Shown here in pieces: positions 23,844-32,665 of a stretch of DNA of 64,000 bases. Each line of letters opens with the position of its first letter. Within the stretch, counting starts at the first letter, position 1. Both the position numbers and the translations under genes were made by a program. The stretch spans positions 124,001-188,000 of the forward strand of contig JADJPW010000007.1 of assembly GCA_016713035.1 (NCBI GenBank), written 5' to 3'. The stretch comes from Verrucomicrobiaceae bacterium. GTDB lineage: Bacteria > Verrucomicrobiota > Verrucomicrobiia > Verrucomicrobiales > Verrucomicrobiaceae. The notes beneath the pieces were generated by a model. It was not told where the DNA came from, did no database searches, and was given only the letters and a program-made list of their open reading frames with translations.

Positions 23844-24617
23844 ATGCGTTTCATCACACTCATCACCACTCTCTTTGCACTGCCCTTGCTCGCGCAGGAG
23901 CCTTTGCCCAAAGTCAAACCCGAGGTCTTCGATGTCAGCGGCCACAAAGCGGTGCTGTATGCCGCGCCTAAGCCCGCCGAGGGCAAGCCGTGGGTCTGGT
24001 ATGCGCCGACGCTCAATGGCGGTGTGTCGCTGGCGGGGCGTGCGATGTATTTTGATGCCTTCATGAAGGCGGGCATCAGTCTCGCGGGCTACGATCTGGG
24101 TGAGGTGCGCGGCTCACCGGCGAGCTCGGCGAAGTTCACGCTGTTCTACGAGGAGATGGTGAAGCGCGGTTACTCCACGAAGCCGATCCTGCTCGGCCAG
24201 AGCCGCGGTGGTATGATGACGCTGGCGTGGGCGTTTCGGAATGCGGACAAGGTGAAGGCCTGGGTAGGCATCTATCCGGTGTGCAATCTGGCGAGCTGGC
24301 CGCTGAAGAACTCGAAGAAGGACACGCTGGCGGATTACGCGATGCCGGAGGCCGAACTGGTGGCGAGGCTGAAGGAATTCAATCCCATCGACAACCTCGC
24401 CGCGCTGGCCGCCAACAAGGTGCCGATGTTTGCCGTGCATGGCGATAGCGATGTGGTGGTGCCGTATGATTTGAACACGCAGATCCTCAAAGAGCGCTAT
24501 GAAGCGGCGGGTGGCTCTTTTCTTGTGAAAGTCGTGCCTGGTGAGGGCCACAAGGTGGGGCCTTCTTTCTTTGAATGCCGCGAGTTGGTGGATTTTGTGC
24601 TCTCGCTGCCGAAGTGA
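23844..24617 (+). CDS. Secreted alpha/beta hydrolase
   Basis: The 257-residue protein opens with signal peptide MRFITLITTLFALPLLA. The nucleophile elbow is GQSRGG near residue 115, the acid region is 'VPMFAVHGDSDVVVPYDLN', and the catalytic His lies in 'VVPGEGHKVGPSFFE'. The pattern is that of prolyl-oligopeptidase/dienelactone-like small hydrolases acting in the periplasm. No close neighbour indicates the substrate. It is followed by a cytoplasmic metallo-hydrolase in the same direction, 37 bases away. Confidence 0.8.
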   Translation: MRFITLITTLFALPLLAQEPLPKVKPEVFDVSGHKAVLYAAPKPAEGKPWVWYAPTLNGGVSLAGRAMYFDAFMKAGISLAGYDLGEVRGSPASSAKFTLFYEEMVKRGYSTKPILLGQSRGGMMTLAWAFRNADKVKAWVGIYPVCNLASWPLKNSKKDTLADYAMPEAELVARLKEFNPIDNLAALAANKVPMFAVHGDSDVVVPYDLNTQILKERYEAAGGSFLVKVVPGEGHKVGPSFFECRELVDFVLSLPK

Positions 24618-24654
24618 GTGAATCCATGCTGCCATTATTCTTCCACAACATGCC

Positions 24655-25509
24655 ATGATCTGCGCTTTTCAAAAAGATGATGCTCTGCTGGCAGACATCG
24701 ACTCTGCTCCGTGTGTGGAGGATGTGCTGCAAGTCTGGTGGCTGGGGCAGAGTGGTTTTCTGGTGCAGTGGCGTGGTGAGCGGATGCTGTTTGACCCGTA
24801 TCTGTCCGATTCGCTCACAAACAAATACGCCAGCACCGACAAGCCGCATGTGCGCATGAGTGAGCGCTGCATCGCCCCAGAAAGACTGACGAAGATCACG
24901 CGTGTGACGGCCAGCCACGTCCACACAGACCACCTCGATGCGGAGACCCTGGTGCCGCTGGCGCGGAGCAATCCAGGCTACCGCCTCTATCACCCACATC
25001 CCATCCGCGCTGAGGTGAAGAAGCGCCTCGGAGATGCCGAAGTGCTGTGCTGCGGCTGCGGCGACCATGATTTCTATGATGAGGGCGAATGGAGCATCCA
25101 GGGCACTGTCGCAAAGCATAATGAAGTCGTTCGCGATGAGGTGGGAAACAGTGCCTACATCGGCTTTCTCGTGCGCTGTGGGCCATTCCGCATCTACCAC
25201 AGCGGCGACACGCTCTGGCATGACGACATCGTGAAGGCCTGCCGTGAGTTTGGCCCAGTGGACATCGCTTTTCTGCCCATCAACGGCAACAAACCCGAGC
25301 GCCGCGTCGCTGGCAACCTCAACGGCACCGAGGCCGCCGCGCTCGCCAAAGCGATCGGCGCAAAACTCGTCATTCCATGCCACTACGACATGTTCGAGTT
25401 CAATACAGAGAGCCCAGAGGAATTCGTGAAGGCCTGCGAGCGGCTGAACCAGCCACATCGTGTCCTGCGCATCGGCGAAAAGCTGGAACTACGCAGCGTG
25501 GAGGGGTGA
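24655..25509 (+). CDS. MBL-fold metallo-hydrolase, UlaG-like
   Basis: The 284-residue protein has no signal peptide. 'VWWLGQSGFLVQWRGERMLF' is the opening strand, then the zinc motif HxHxDH is seen as 'ASHVHTDHLD', with further ligands in 'TVAKHNEV' , 'FRIYHSGDTLWH' and 'LVIPCHYDMFEF'. This layout matches the UlaG/RomA branch, whose best-known member is L-ascorbate-6-phosphate lactonase. No ascorbate genes are nearby, so the substrate is open: a lactone or phosphoester. The enzyme should act in the cytoplasm. Confidence 0.8.
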   Translation: MICAFQKDDALLADIDSAPCVEDVLQVWWLGQSGFLVQWRGERMLFDPYLSDSLTNKYASTDKPHVRMSERCIAPERLTKITRVTASHVHTDHLDAETLVPLARSNPGYRLYHPHPIRAEVKKRLGDAEVLCCGCGDHDFYDEGEWSIQGTVAKHNEVVRDEVGNSAYIGFLVRCGPFRIYHSGDTLWHDDIVKACREFGPVDIAFLPINGNKPERRVAGNLNGTEAAALAKAIGAKLVIPCHYDMFEFNTESPEEFVKACERLNQPHRVLRIGEKLELRSVEG

Positions 25510-25624
25510 GTGGTAGTCCCGAGTACTGCGTATGGCCCGAAGTGGAGTGGCGCTGTGATTCAAGGCGTCCATACGCATGTGTGCGCAAGGACGCCGAGAC
25601 TCCAAAAATCCGCCAAAACGTGTT

Positions 25625-27421
25625 TTAGCCCGCCGCTTCCACCTTCTCTCCGGCCAGCTTCGCAGCGCGTTCGGCGAGTTCGATGTGGAATTGCTCGGGC
25701 TGCGGGGCCTCACCTTTCGTGCGGGTGCGGGCGAACCAGTCGGCGAAGATTTCGCCGCTCTGGCGCTCGGCTTTGAAGGCCTCCAGCAGGGAGCGGACCT
25801 TCGCGGGCACATCTTCACCGACGACACTCTTGTATTCGAGTCCGGCGAGGGCGTCGCCGCGAATGCTGCCGCCGACGAACATGGCATACTTGTTCGGCGC
25901 ACGGCCCACGAAGCCGAAATCGGCGTTGTAGGGGCGGCCGCAGCCGTTCGGGCAGCCGGTCATGCGGAAGAGGATGGGTTCGTCTTCGAGGCCGAGTTCT
26001 TTGAGGATCGGGTCGATCTTATCCATGAGTCCAGGAAGGACTCGCTCGGACTCACTGAGGGCCAATCCGCAGGTGGGCAGGGCGACACAGGCGTGGGCGA
26101 CTTTGCGAGCACGGGTGAAGCCAGCCTCGTCGGCATGCACGACGCCGTGTTTGGCTAAGATGGCATCCACAGCGGCTTTTTGTGCAGGAGCGACATCGGC
26201 GATGATGAGATTGGTATTCGGCGTGACGATGAGCGGCAGATCGAGCTGGGTCGCGATCTCCGCAAAGCAGGAGCGGTACTGAGGACCGCCTTCGTGATCG
26301 GCGATGCGGCCCATATTGACATAAACGGCGCAGTAGAGCTTGCCGTCACCTTGCTCGTGCCAGCCGAGGTCGTCCTCGACCGTATCGAATTTCAGCTCCT
26401 TGGGCGCAGAGGTCTCGATGCCGGGCAGGCGGCGCACGACTTCGGCGCGGAAGGCATCGAGTCCCATGGTCTGCACGGTGTACTTGAGTCGGGCATTTTT
26501 GCGATCCGTGCGATTGCCATGATCACGCTGGGTAGTGAGGATGGCTTCGATGGCATCGACGACATTGGCACGCTGCGCATACAGCAGCGGCTGACCGAGG
26601 AATGGCCGCGTGCTGAGCTGGCCGTGGCTCATCCCAAAACCTCCACCGACCGTGATGGTGTAGCCTTCGACCACGCCGTTCACCACATGCGGCACGAGGC
26701 CGACATCCTGCGAAAAGACGTCCGCGTCATTGAGCGGCTGAATGGCGATACCGATCTTGAATTTGCGTGGTAGATAGACTTTGCCGTAGATGGGATCATC
26801 GCCTTCAGGGGCCTTGGTGGCCTCACGCACGGCGGGATTGACTTCCGGGTCTTTGGTCCAGTTTGGGTCGATTTTTTCGCCGTCGAGCCAGATGTCCGCA
26901 TACGCGGAGCTGCGCCAGAGGAAGCGGCGGCTGATCTCCTCGGTGAGTGTTTGCGTATCGGCATGCACTGCGTCCTTGATAGGTGCAGCTGGGCCCATGG
27001 TATTGCGGACGACGTCGCCGCAGGCACCCATGGTGCTGAGGCCACTGTGGCAGACACTGCTGATGACTTCCTTAACGCCGCCCTTCAGCACACCGTGGAG
27101 CTGGATGCCCTGGCGGTTGGTGAGGCGCATGTTGCCCATCGCCTTGGTGCAAAGAGCGTCGTGGATCATCCACTGCTTTGCGGTGATACGGCCACCGGGC
27201 ATCTTGCTGCGGATCATGAAGCTCCAGGCCTTTTCCTTTTTCTCCTTGGAAAGCTGGGCTCGCAAATCGCGGTCATCCTGCTGGTAGGAGCCGTGGTGCT
27301 TCATGAGGACATTGCTCTCCTCCGGGATATTGGGGGTGCTGGAGTCAGCAAAAAGCTCGGGCAACTGGCCACGAAGGCCGGCGGAGGCGAGTTTGATGTC
27401 TTCGACGGAGGCTTTGCTCAT
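25625..27421 (-). CDS. Sulfite/nitrite reductase hemoprotein (siroheme, 4Fe-4S; CysI/NirA family)
   Basis: The 598-residue protein has two ferredoxin-like half-domains ('KMPGGRITAKQWMIHDALC', 'GQPLLYAQRANVVDAIEAIL') and two siroheme domains. The 4Fe-4S/siroheme ligands are C-x5-C ('CVALPTCGLALSE', about residue 455) and C-x3-C ('TGCPNGCGRP', about 497). It reduces sulfite to sulfide, or nitrite to ammonia, in the cytoplasm; the C-x5-C spacing and 'NADFGFVGRAPNKYAMFVGG' favour assimilatory sulfite reductase beta subunit. No flavoprotein subunit or sulfate-activation genes are in the window, so the electron donor may be ferredoxin or an unlinked CysJ. Confidence 0.9.
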   Translation of the reverse strand: MSKASVEDIKLASAGLRGQLPELFADSSTPNIPEESNVLMKHHGSYQQDDRDLRAQLSKEKKEKAWSFMIRSKMPGGRITAKQWMIHDALCTKAMGNMRLTNRQGIQLHGVLKGGVKEVISSVCHSGLSTMGACGDVVRNTMGPAAPIKDAVHADTQTLTEEISRRFLWRSSAYADIWLDGEKIDPNWTKDPEVNPAVREATKAPEGDDPIYGKVYLPRKFKIGIAIQPLNDADVFSQDVGLVPHVVNGVVEGYTITVGGGFGMSHGQLSTRPFLGQPLLYAQRANVVDAIEAILTTQRDHGNRTDRKNARLKYTVQTMGLDAFRAEVVRRLPGIETSAPKELKFDTVEDDLGWHEQGDGKLYCAVYVNMGRIADHEGGPQYRSCFAEIATQLDLPLIVTPNTNLIIADVAPAQKAAVDAILAKHGVVHADEAGFTRARKVAHACVALPTCGLALSESERVLPGLMDKIDPILKELGLEDEPILFRMTGCPNGCGRPYNADFGFVGRAPNKYAMFVGGSIRGDALAGLEYKSVVGEDVPAKVRSLLEAFKAERQSGEIFADWFARTRTKGEAPQPEQFHIELAERAAKLAGEKVEAAG

Positions 27422-27553
27422 AAAAAAGGGGGTTGGAGGGGCCGCTAGAGTGCCGCAGAATTAGGTGAAAGCAAGGCTGGGGACGGGAATGGTCCAAGCA
27501 AGTTTCCCATTCTCGGATTCCGGTATCCATTTCCCGGTTTTCACAAGGCGCGA

Positions 27554-30265
27554 TCACCTCACCTCCCACGCAGGCAGCAGATTCTTCGATTCCGGCCCAT
27601 ATGTCTGCGAAACGACGAATCCGCTCGCCTGCGAGGTGTAAAAGATGCGGCCATTGCTGACGACAGCACCGAGGCACTCGCGGGAGTCGATGGCGGGGCC
27701 GGTGGAGACGAGTTTGCCGTCCTGCGAGAGGTCGATCATGTCCATGTTCGCACCAAGTACATACGGCTCGCTCATCGTGAAGCGGCAGCAGGCGTAGTTC
27801 GTCTGGATGCTGTAAACCACCTTGCCGGTGGCGCTGTCGAAGACGTTGCCTTTGCCACGCAGGGCGTTGGAGAACATGAACTTCTCGCCCACGCTCACCA
27901 CATTGAGCGCGGAGGTCACCGCATCGCTGGTCCAGACGAGTTTGCCGGTGTTCGCATCGAGGCACCACACATGACGGTCCTCGGTGCCGAGTTTGGCCCG
28001 ATTATAGCCGCCGATGTAGAGCCTCCCGTCGCGGGCACTGAGCGTGCACTTTGATGTGACATAGTATTCATTCGTCTGCCACAGCACCTTGCCCGTCGCG
28101 GGATCGATGCAGCAGGTGAGGCCGTTGTTTTCGACCGGCAAGCCTCGGCGACGCTTCGTCTCGGCATCGTAACCAAAAAAGACGCTGTAGTAGAGCTTCC
28201 CATCGAGCACGCAGATGCCGCAGTCATTGCCACCGCGACCGAACTCAAAGAAGTCCTTCTCCCACACCACCTTGCCCGTGTCCAAATCCCAGGCCCAAAG
28301 GCGTGGATGGTGGTTCTTCGGGTAATACGGGTTGTCGTTCGAGTAGATGAAGCTCATCACCTCGCTGCCATCCGCAGGCACGACGGGAGGTCCGCCAAAG
28401 GTGTACGGCTTCTCGCTCCCCTGCGGCGCATAATCACCGCTGCCGCTCGCATAGATCGCCACCTTGCCTGAAACGACCGGTGGGAACTGCCGGCTCCAGC
28501 TCGGGCTGCCGGTGAAGGGCGCTTCCCAGAGCAGATTGCCCGTGGCGGCATCGAGGCAGCGCACGAACGACTTTTTCATGCCCGCCTGCGGCACCAGCAG
28601 CTTGCCGTCGATGTAGAGCGGTGAGGTGAAGCTCAGATACACATCCGGAAACCACTTCCGCCAAAGCAAACGCCCCGTGTCCTGCTCACATGCGATGATC
28701 TGGCCCTCCGCCGTGTGCGTGTACATCCGCCCGCCACCGCAAACCGGTAGATGCTTCACTGTGCCTTCAAGACGACGCGCCCAGCGCATGCGAAGCGGCG
28801 GCTTGAGGTCCTGGTTGTTCGAGTTCTGCCCCGCGAAGTTGCCGTAGTTCGTGTACCAGTCGTATTTGGCATCGGCGAGTTTGCCGGTGAGCGGGGAGCG
28901 GATGGTGTGTGTGTATGGACTCACGACACTATAATTGAAGTTACCCCGAGGAGAAAACCGCGACAGTTCGCCTGATTCATCCACGACGAAGATGTGGCCA
29001 TCTGCCACAGCGACAGGTGCACTGATGGCACCGCTGTTGAGGCCTTTGAGCTCGACGGTTTTACCACCTTCGAGCGGCATGATTCGTAGAACACCATCCA
29101 GCCCGCCAAAGATCACATGCCGCTTCGTCAGCACCGGCGGCGCGATGGCTCCGGCTCCGCTAAGCGTTTTCAGCTCCTTCGTGCTCATGTCATGCCGAAT
29201 GAGGCCGCGATCCGTCTCCGGCTTCACGCGAAACACTTCACTTCCACGAATCGCCACAGGCGAAAAGCTCAGCAGGCCATCCATGCGGATGTTTGTGTCA
29301 GTTCCGGGGACGAAATCGCCGGTTTTGAGCGTGTCGCCTTCGAGGCGCATGATGTCCACGCGGCCGGCGTTGTCGCGACGGTGCCATTGGACATAGACGT
29401 TGCCGTCGTCATCGGCGCTCTGTCCAAAGGTGGCGGGGAATTCCTTGCCGGACCACTCGGGGATCTCGCCAGTCGCTTTGAGCTTCGGCGTAGTGCCGGT
29501 GTCTTCGAGGAAAAGCGTGCGACCACCGGCGGGAATGACGACGATGTTGCCTTTGATCAAACAAATGTCCCGCGAGCACACAAAGTGATCCTTCCACGTC
29601 ACACGACCATCGCTGGAGGTCGGCTTCGTGCCCGGCTTGAGTGTGGCGAGCATGCGCTTCTCACAAAAAGCTGCCCAGGACTCGCCGCTCCAGCGGCTGC
29701 CATCGAAACCAACGACTTCCTTCACGAAATCCCATTTCCAGAGCTGCTTGCCTTCTAACGTCATCGCCAGCACCTGCGCACCGAGAGTGGCCACATACAC
29801 GCGATCCTTCGCCACGACCGGTGTGCTGAAAACCGGCTCCCCGCAGTCGATCTCCGCCACCACCGCACCGCTGTCGCGATCCAGCACGCAGTAAAAACCG
29901 GCCGAGGTGCCGAAATGCAGCCATTTTCCGGCGATGGCAGGCGAACTGACATTGTTCACGTTTTGTTTCCCTCCCTTGCTTTGGAATCGCCAGAGCTCCT
30001 TGAGCGTCTTCGCGTCAAAACAGGCCGCGCAGCCGCTTCCATCGACGACATACACCTTGCCACTCGCGACGACCGGAGACGTGTAAATGCCATCCGTCAT
30101 CGCCACCGAGCCTTGCAGGCCGAGTTTCTCGACATCGAGGTCGATTTGAGCCGCATTGCCCGAATGCGCCGCATTGAACATGAACTGCGGCCAGTCCTCC
30201 GCCACAGCATGGAGGGTCAAACCGAGGAGGGCAGGCAATAACAAGAGCTTCATCACTTTGCTCAT
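27554..30265 (-). CDS. Secreted PQQ-binding-like beta-propeller protein
   Basis: ATG 30265 gives 903 residues with signal sequence MSKVMKLLLLPALLGLTLHA; ATG 30253 is an alternative. 'EDWPQFMFNAAHSGNA' is the standard opening of PVC PQQ-like propellers. Many repeats of the 'G-K-V-Y/L-W' type follow ('GKVYVVDGSGCAACFDAKT', 'TGRLLWRKWF', 'TGKVVWEKDFFEFG', 'TGKVLWQTNEYYVTSK'), enough for two eight-bladed propellers. It probably sits in the periplasm; no dehydrogenase catalytic motif was recognised, so it may be a scaffold or assembly factor (BamB-like fold) rather than an enzyme. It is read in the same direction as the reductase, 132 bp upstream of it. Confidence 0.85.
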   Translation of the reverse strand: MSKVMKLLLLPALLGLTLHAVAEDWPQFMFNAAHSGNAAQIDLDVEKLGLQGSVAMTDGIYTSPVVASGKVYVVDGSGCAACFDAKTLKELWRFQSKGGKQNVNNVSSPAIAGKWLHFGTSAGFYCVLDRDSGAVVAEIDCGEPVFSTPVVAKDRVYVATLGAQVLAMTLEGKQLWKWDFVKEVVGFDGSRWSGESWAAFCEKRMLATLKPGTKPTSSDGRVTWKDHFVCSRDICLIKGNIVVIPAGGRTLFLEDTGTTPKLKATGEIPEWSGKEFPATFGQSADDDGNVYVQWHRRDNAGRVDIMRLEGDTLKTGDFVPGTDTNIRMDGLLSFSPVAIRGSEVFRVKPETDRGLIRHDMSTKELKTLSGAGAIAPPVLTKRHVIFGGLDGVLRIMPLEGGKTVELKGLNSGAISAPVAVADGHIFVVDESGELSRFSPRGNFNYSVVSPYTHTIRSPLTGKLADAKYDWYTNYGNFAGQNSNNQDLKPPLRMRWARRLEGTVKHLPVCGGGRMYTHTAEGQIIACEQDTGRLLWRKWFPDVYLSFTSPLYIDGKLLVPQAGMKKSFVRCLDAATGNLLWEAPFTGSPSWSRQFPPVVSGKVAIYASGSGDYAPQGSEKPYTFGGPPVVPADGSEVMSFIYSNDNPYYPKNHHPRLWAWDLDTGKVVWEKDFFEFGRGGNDCGICVLDGKLYYSVFFGYDAETKRRRGLPVENNGLTCCIDPATGKVLWQTNEYYVTSKCTLSARDGRLYIGGYNRAKLGTEDRHVWCLDANTGKLVWTSDAVTSALNVVSVGEKFMFSNALRGKGNVFDSATGKVVYSIQTNYACCRFTMSEPYVLGANMDMIDLSQDGKLVSTGPAIDSRECLGAVVSNGRIFYTSQASGFVVSQTYGPESKNLLPAWEVR

Positions 30266-30389
30266 ACGAAGCGGAGCCCCACCACCTTGCTCATCTACTC
30301 GGCTATTGTGGTGCAACGGTAACAACTAAAGGTCAGTCCTTTTGTAGAAACCTGTTGCGCTATTTTGCAGCGGGATGACAGGTGGGGAC

Positions 30390-31427
30390 ATGCGTAAGGC
30401 TCGACTCAAGGCTCCGAAGCACCATCCGCTGGCTTATTACCACTGCGTTTCGCGGGTGGTGAATCGGGCGTTTGTGATGCAGGAGGCGGAGCGGGAGATG
30501 TTTGTGAGCTTGATGCGGATGTATGAGAAGCTCTGCCAGGTGCGGGTGGTGACGTTTTGTGTGCTTTCTAACCATTTCCATGTGCTGGTGGAGGTCCCGA
30601 AAAAGCCAGCGGTGATGCCGACGGAGGAGCGGGTGCTGGAGATTGTGCGGGCGGCTTTTGGTAAGAATGTGGCCTCTGCGGTGCAGGCCGAGGTGGAGGC
30701 TCTGCGCAAGATCGGGGCGCATGAGGCTGCGCAAAAGATCATCGACAGCTTTACGGCGCGGATGTGGGACATCAGTCTGTTTATGAAGTCGCTGAAGCAG
30801 CGTTTCACGCAGTGGTTTAATAAGCGCCACAAGCGGAAGGGGACACTATGGGAGGAGCGCTATAAAAGCACGCTGATTGAGGCCGGTGGATACGCTCTGG
30901 CGATGACGGCGGCTTATGTGGATCTGAATCCTGTGCGGGCGAAGCTTGTCCGTGATCCGAAGGATTACCGTTGGTGCGGCTATGCGGAGGCTGTGGCGGG
31001 GATCAGGCTTTCCACAGCAGGAGCAGAGTTAGCTGCGAGGGCGCATTTGCAGGGGGCAAAGCCGGATTCAGGACTTTTGGAGCATTATCGACAGTTGCTG
31101 TTTACCTGGGGTATGGCGTCTAAAACGAATGCGGATGGTTCGAGGCGTGGCTCCATCCATTTTGAGGATTGCCAGCAGGTTCTGCTGAATGGTGGGCGGT
31201 TGCCTGTGGCCGCGGCGCTGCGGTGCAAGATGCGTTATTTTACGGATGGTGCGGTCCTGGGCGGGAAAGCGTTTGTGGATGCGATTTTTAAAGCCAATCG
31301 AAGACGCTTTGGTGCGAAGAGGGCCGATGGAGCTCGCTCGGTGCGAGGTTTGCAGACGCCGGAGGGCCAGGAGAAGGTTTTTTCGCTGCGAGCTCTCCGC
31401 GTGGCGGTGTTTGGCCAGATTGAATGA
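30390..31427 (+). CDS. HUH (Y1) transposase, IS200-like/REP-associated type
   Basis: ATG 30390 has a G-rich ribosome-binding site just upstream; 30375 is an alternative. The 345-residue protein has 'YYHCVSRVVNRAFVM' (first strand), the metal-binding HUH motif in 'VLSNHFHVLVEVP' (His 62, His 64) and the catalytic Tyr 158 in 'LWEERYKSTLIE', followed by 'AAYVDLNPVRAKLV', a typical TnpA_REP segment. A long C-terminal extension is present. Such proteins move or maintain short palindromic DNA in other bacteria. No IS-like ends were seen flanking it, so it is likely a domesticated chromosomal copy, like RAYTs. Confidence 0.85.
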   Translation: MRKARLKAPKHHPLAYYHCVSRVVNRAFVMQEAEREMFVSLMRMYEKLCQVRVVTFCVLSNHFHVLVEVPKKPAVMPTEERVLEIVRAAFGKNVASAVQAEVEALRKIGAHEAAQKIIDSFTARMWDISLFMKSLKQRFTQWFNKRHKRKGTLWEERYKSTLIEAGGYALAMTAAYVDLNPVRAKLVRDPKDYRWCGYAEAVAGIRLSTAGAELAARAHLQGAKPDSGLLEHYRQLLFTWGMASKTNADGSRRGSIHFEDCQQVLLNGGRLPVAAALRCKMRYFTDGAVLGGKAFVDAIFKANRRRFGAKRADGARSVRGLQTPEGQEKVFSLRALRVAVFGQIE

Positions 31428-31434
31428 CGAGCTG

Positions 31435-32469
31435 TTATTTGCTGCGCAGGTTTTTTTCGCAGCCTTCGTCGCGTGGGGTGCTTTGGCCGAATTCGTTCAC
31501 TGGCTGGGTGAAGAGGTAGCGCCACACCGCTTCGTGCAGAAATTTGCCATCGGCGGATTTCGGTGAGGCTCCGCCTGGGACGACACTGCTGTGGGCACGG
31601 TTGGCGTCTTTTTTCACATCGGCGTCGGTGATGAGTCGGCGGGTGTTGGCAAAGGGTGCGGACGTTTGATCGACGTTGATGATGGGGCCGTAGGCATTCA
31701 AGCCGAGGAGCTCCCAACTGCGGCAGTAGTGGTCGCCGCTCCAGCCGCCATCGAGCACATGGCTAAAGCCAAAGTAGCGGTTCTTTTCTGTGGCGGAGGG
31801 CAGTTCTTGCCAGACTTCGAGCTGGTCACGCGGTCCGCAGAACATGACGACGCGATCCACGGCGACATGCTTGGCGAATCGGGCGGCGGTGGTGCTGCCA
31901 TGGGAGCTGCCGGAGATGATCACTTTGCTCCAGTCGAGGCCTTTGCCGTCTGCGCTGAAAAAGTGCTGCCACTTGCCCTGCGGATGCTCTTTGGATAACC
32001 ACTTCACGAACTGATAGGCTCGCTCCATCATGCCATCAGGTTTGGGTATGGTCACGAGCGGGCTGTGGTCCTCGCCGGTAGCGGCTTCGAGCCGGATTTT
32101 GCCCAGGAGCATGCCGTCTTCACCCGGTGAGGTGTTGCCATACTTGCCGAACCAGCCATTGGCGTAATGCACACGGATGGCGTGCAGGCCGTAGCTATTC
32201 ACACGCTCAAAAAGCCCCGCGCTGTGTCCCATGAGCCAGATGACGAGCTTTCCCTGTGGTTTCACGCTGGTATCGACACTGGCGTGCTGGAGGTCGGCGG
32301 GCTTACCTTTGGCCTCAAAGACAAAATTGAGCTCAGGGTGCTCTTTGGCCCGTGCATCGATCACGCTGGCGCGGGCGGTGAGTTCGTAGCGTTTCGGCGT
32401 GGGGTCGTTGAAGCTGAGTTCTGCCTGCGTGGTGACGACGGTGAGCGAAAGTAGGGCGAGGATGCGCAT
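31435..32469 (-). CDS. Secreted alpha/beta-hydrolase-like protein (BPSS1187-like)
   Basis: ATG 32469 gives 344 residues with signal MRILALLSLTVVTTQA; the longer frame runs into a purine-rich repeat. The centre has 'KLVIWLMGHSAGLFERVNSY', 'VIISGSSHGSTTAARFAKHV' (Ser nucleophile in GSSHGS) and 'VDRVVMFCGPRDQLEVW' (acid region); a late His could be in 'KFLHEAVWRYLF'. The overall layout matches the BPSS1187-type family common in PVC bacteria, but this naming is from memory. Substrate unknown, location periplasmic. It is convergent with the transposase gene, 7 bp from its end. Confidence 0.65.
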   Translation of the reverse strand: MRILALLSLTVVTTQAELSFNDPTPKRYELTARASVIDARAKEHPELNFVFEAKGKPADLQHASVDTSVKPQGKLVIWLMGHSAGLFERVNSYGLHAIRVHYANGWFGKYGNTSPGEDGMLLGKIRLEAATGEDHSPLVTIPKPDGMMERAYQFVKWLSKEHPQGKWQHFFSADGKGLDWSKVIISGSSHGSTTAARFAKHVAVDRVVMFCGPRDQLEVWQELPSATEKNRYFGFSHVLDGGWSGDHYCRSWELLGLNAYGPIINVDQTSAPFANTRRLITDADVKKDANRAHSSVVPGGASPKSADGKFLHEAVWRYLFTQPVNEFGQSTPRDEGCEKNLRSK

Positions 32470-32488
32470 GGGGGAGGATGGCGGGTAA

Positions 32489-32522
32489 GAAGAGAGGAGA
32501 GAAGAGAAGAGAAGAGAGAGGG
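32489..32522. repeat. Purine-rich AGAGGAGAGAAGAGA repeat
   Basis: The spacer upstream of the 31435-32469 gene contains tandem AGAAG/AGAGG units over about 34 bases. It resembles the left arm of the in-gene repeat at 37692-37726. On the minus strand it lies just upstream of the start and would be a pyrimidine-rich 5' leader. Confidence 0.5.
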
Positions 32523-32665
32523 GCTTTTGCGATGATGGGGCATGCACATCGCAGTGAGGTTTGCGGCGATTTTGGAGAGGTTCATCGCGGTGTCGAGTGA
32601 GGCATGCGGTGTGTGGCGAGCACTACACGGATGACAGACTGTGTTTTTGCGGCAGCATGGGCGGC

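Noticed and set aside
32561..32665. Longer N-terminus for the metalloprotease
   Set aside because: The extra residues are Cys/Arg-rich and precede a normal signal peptide at 32666.
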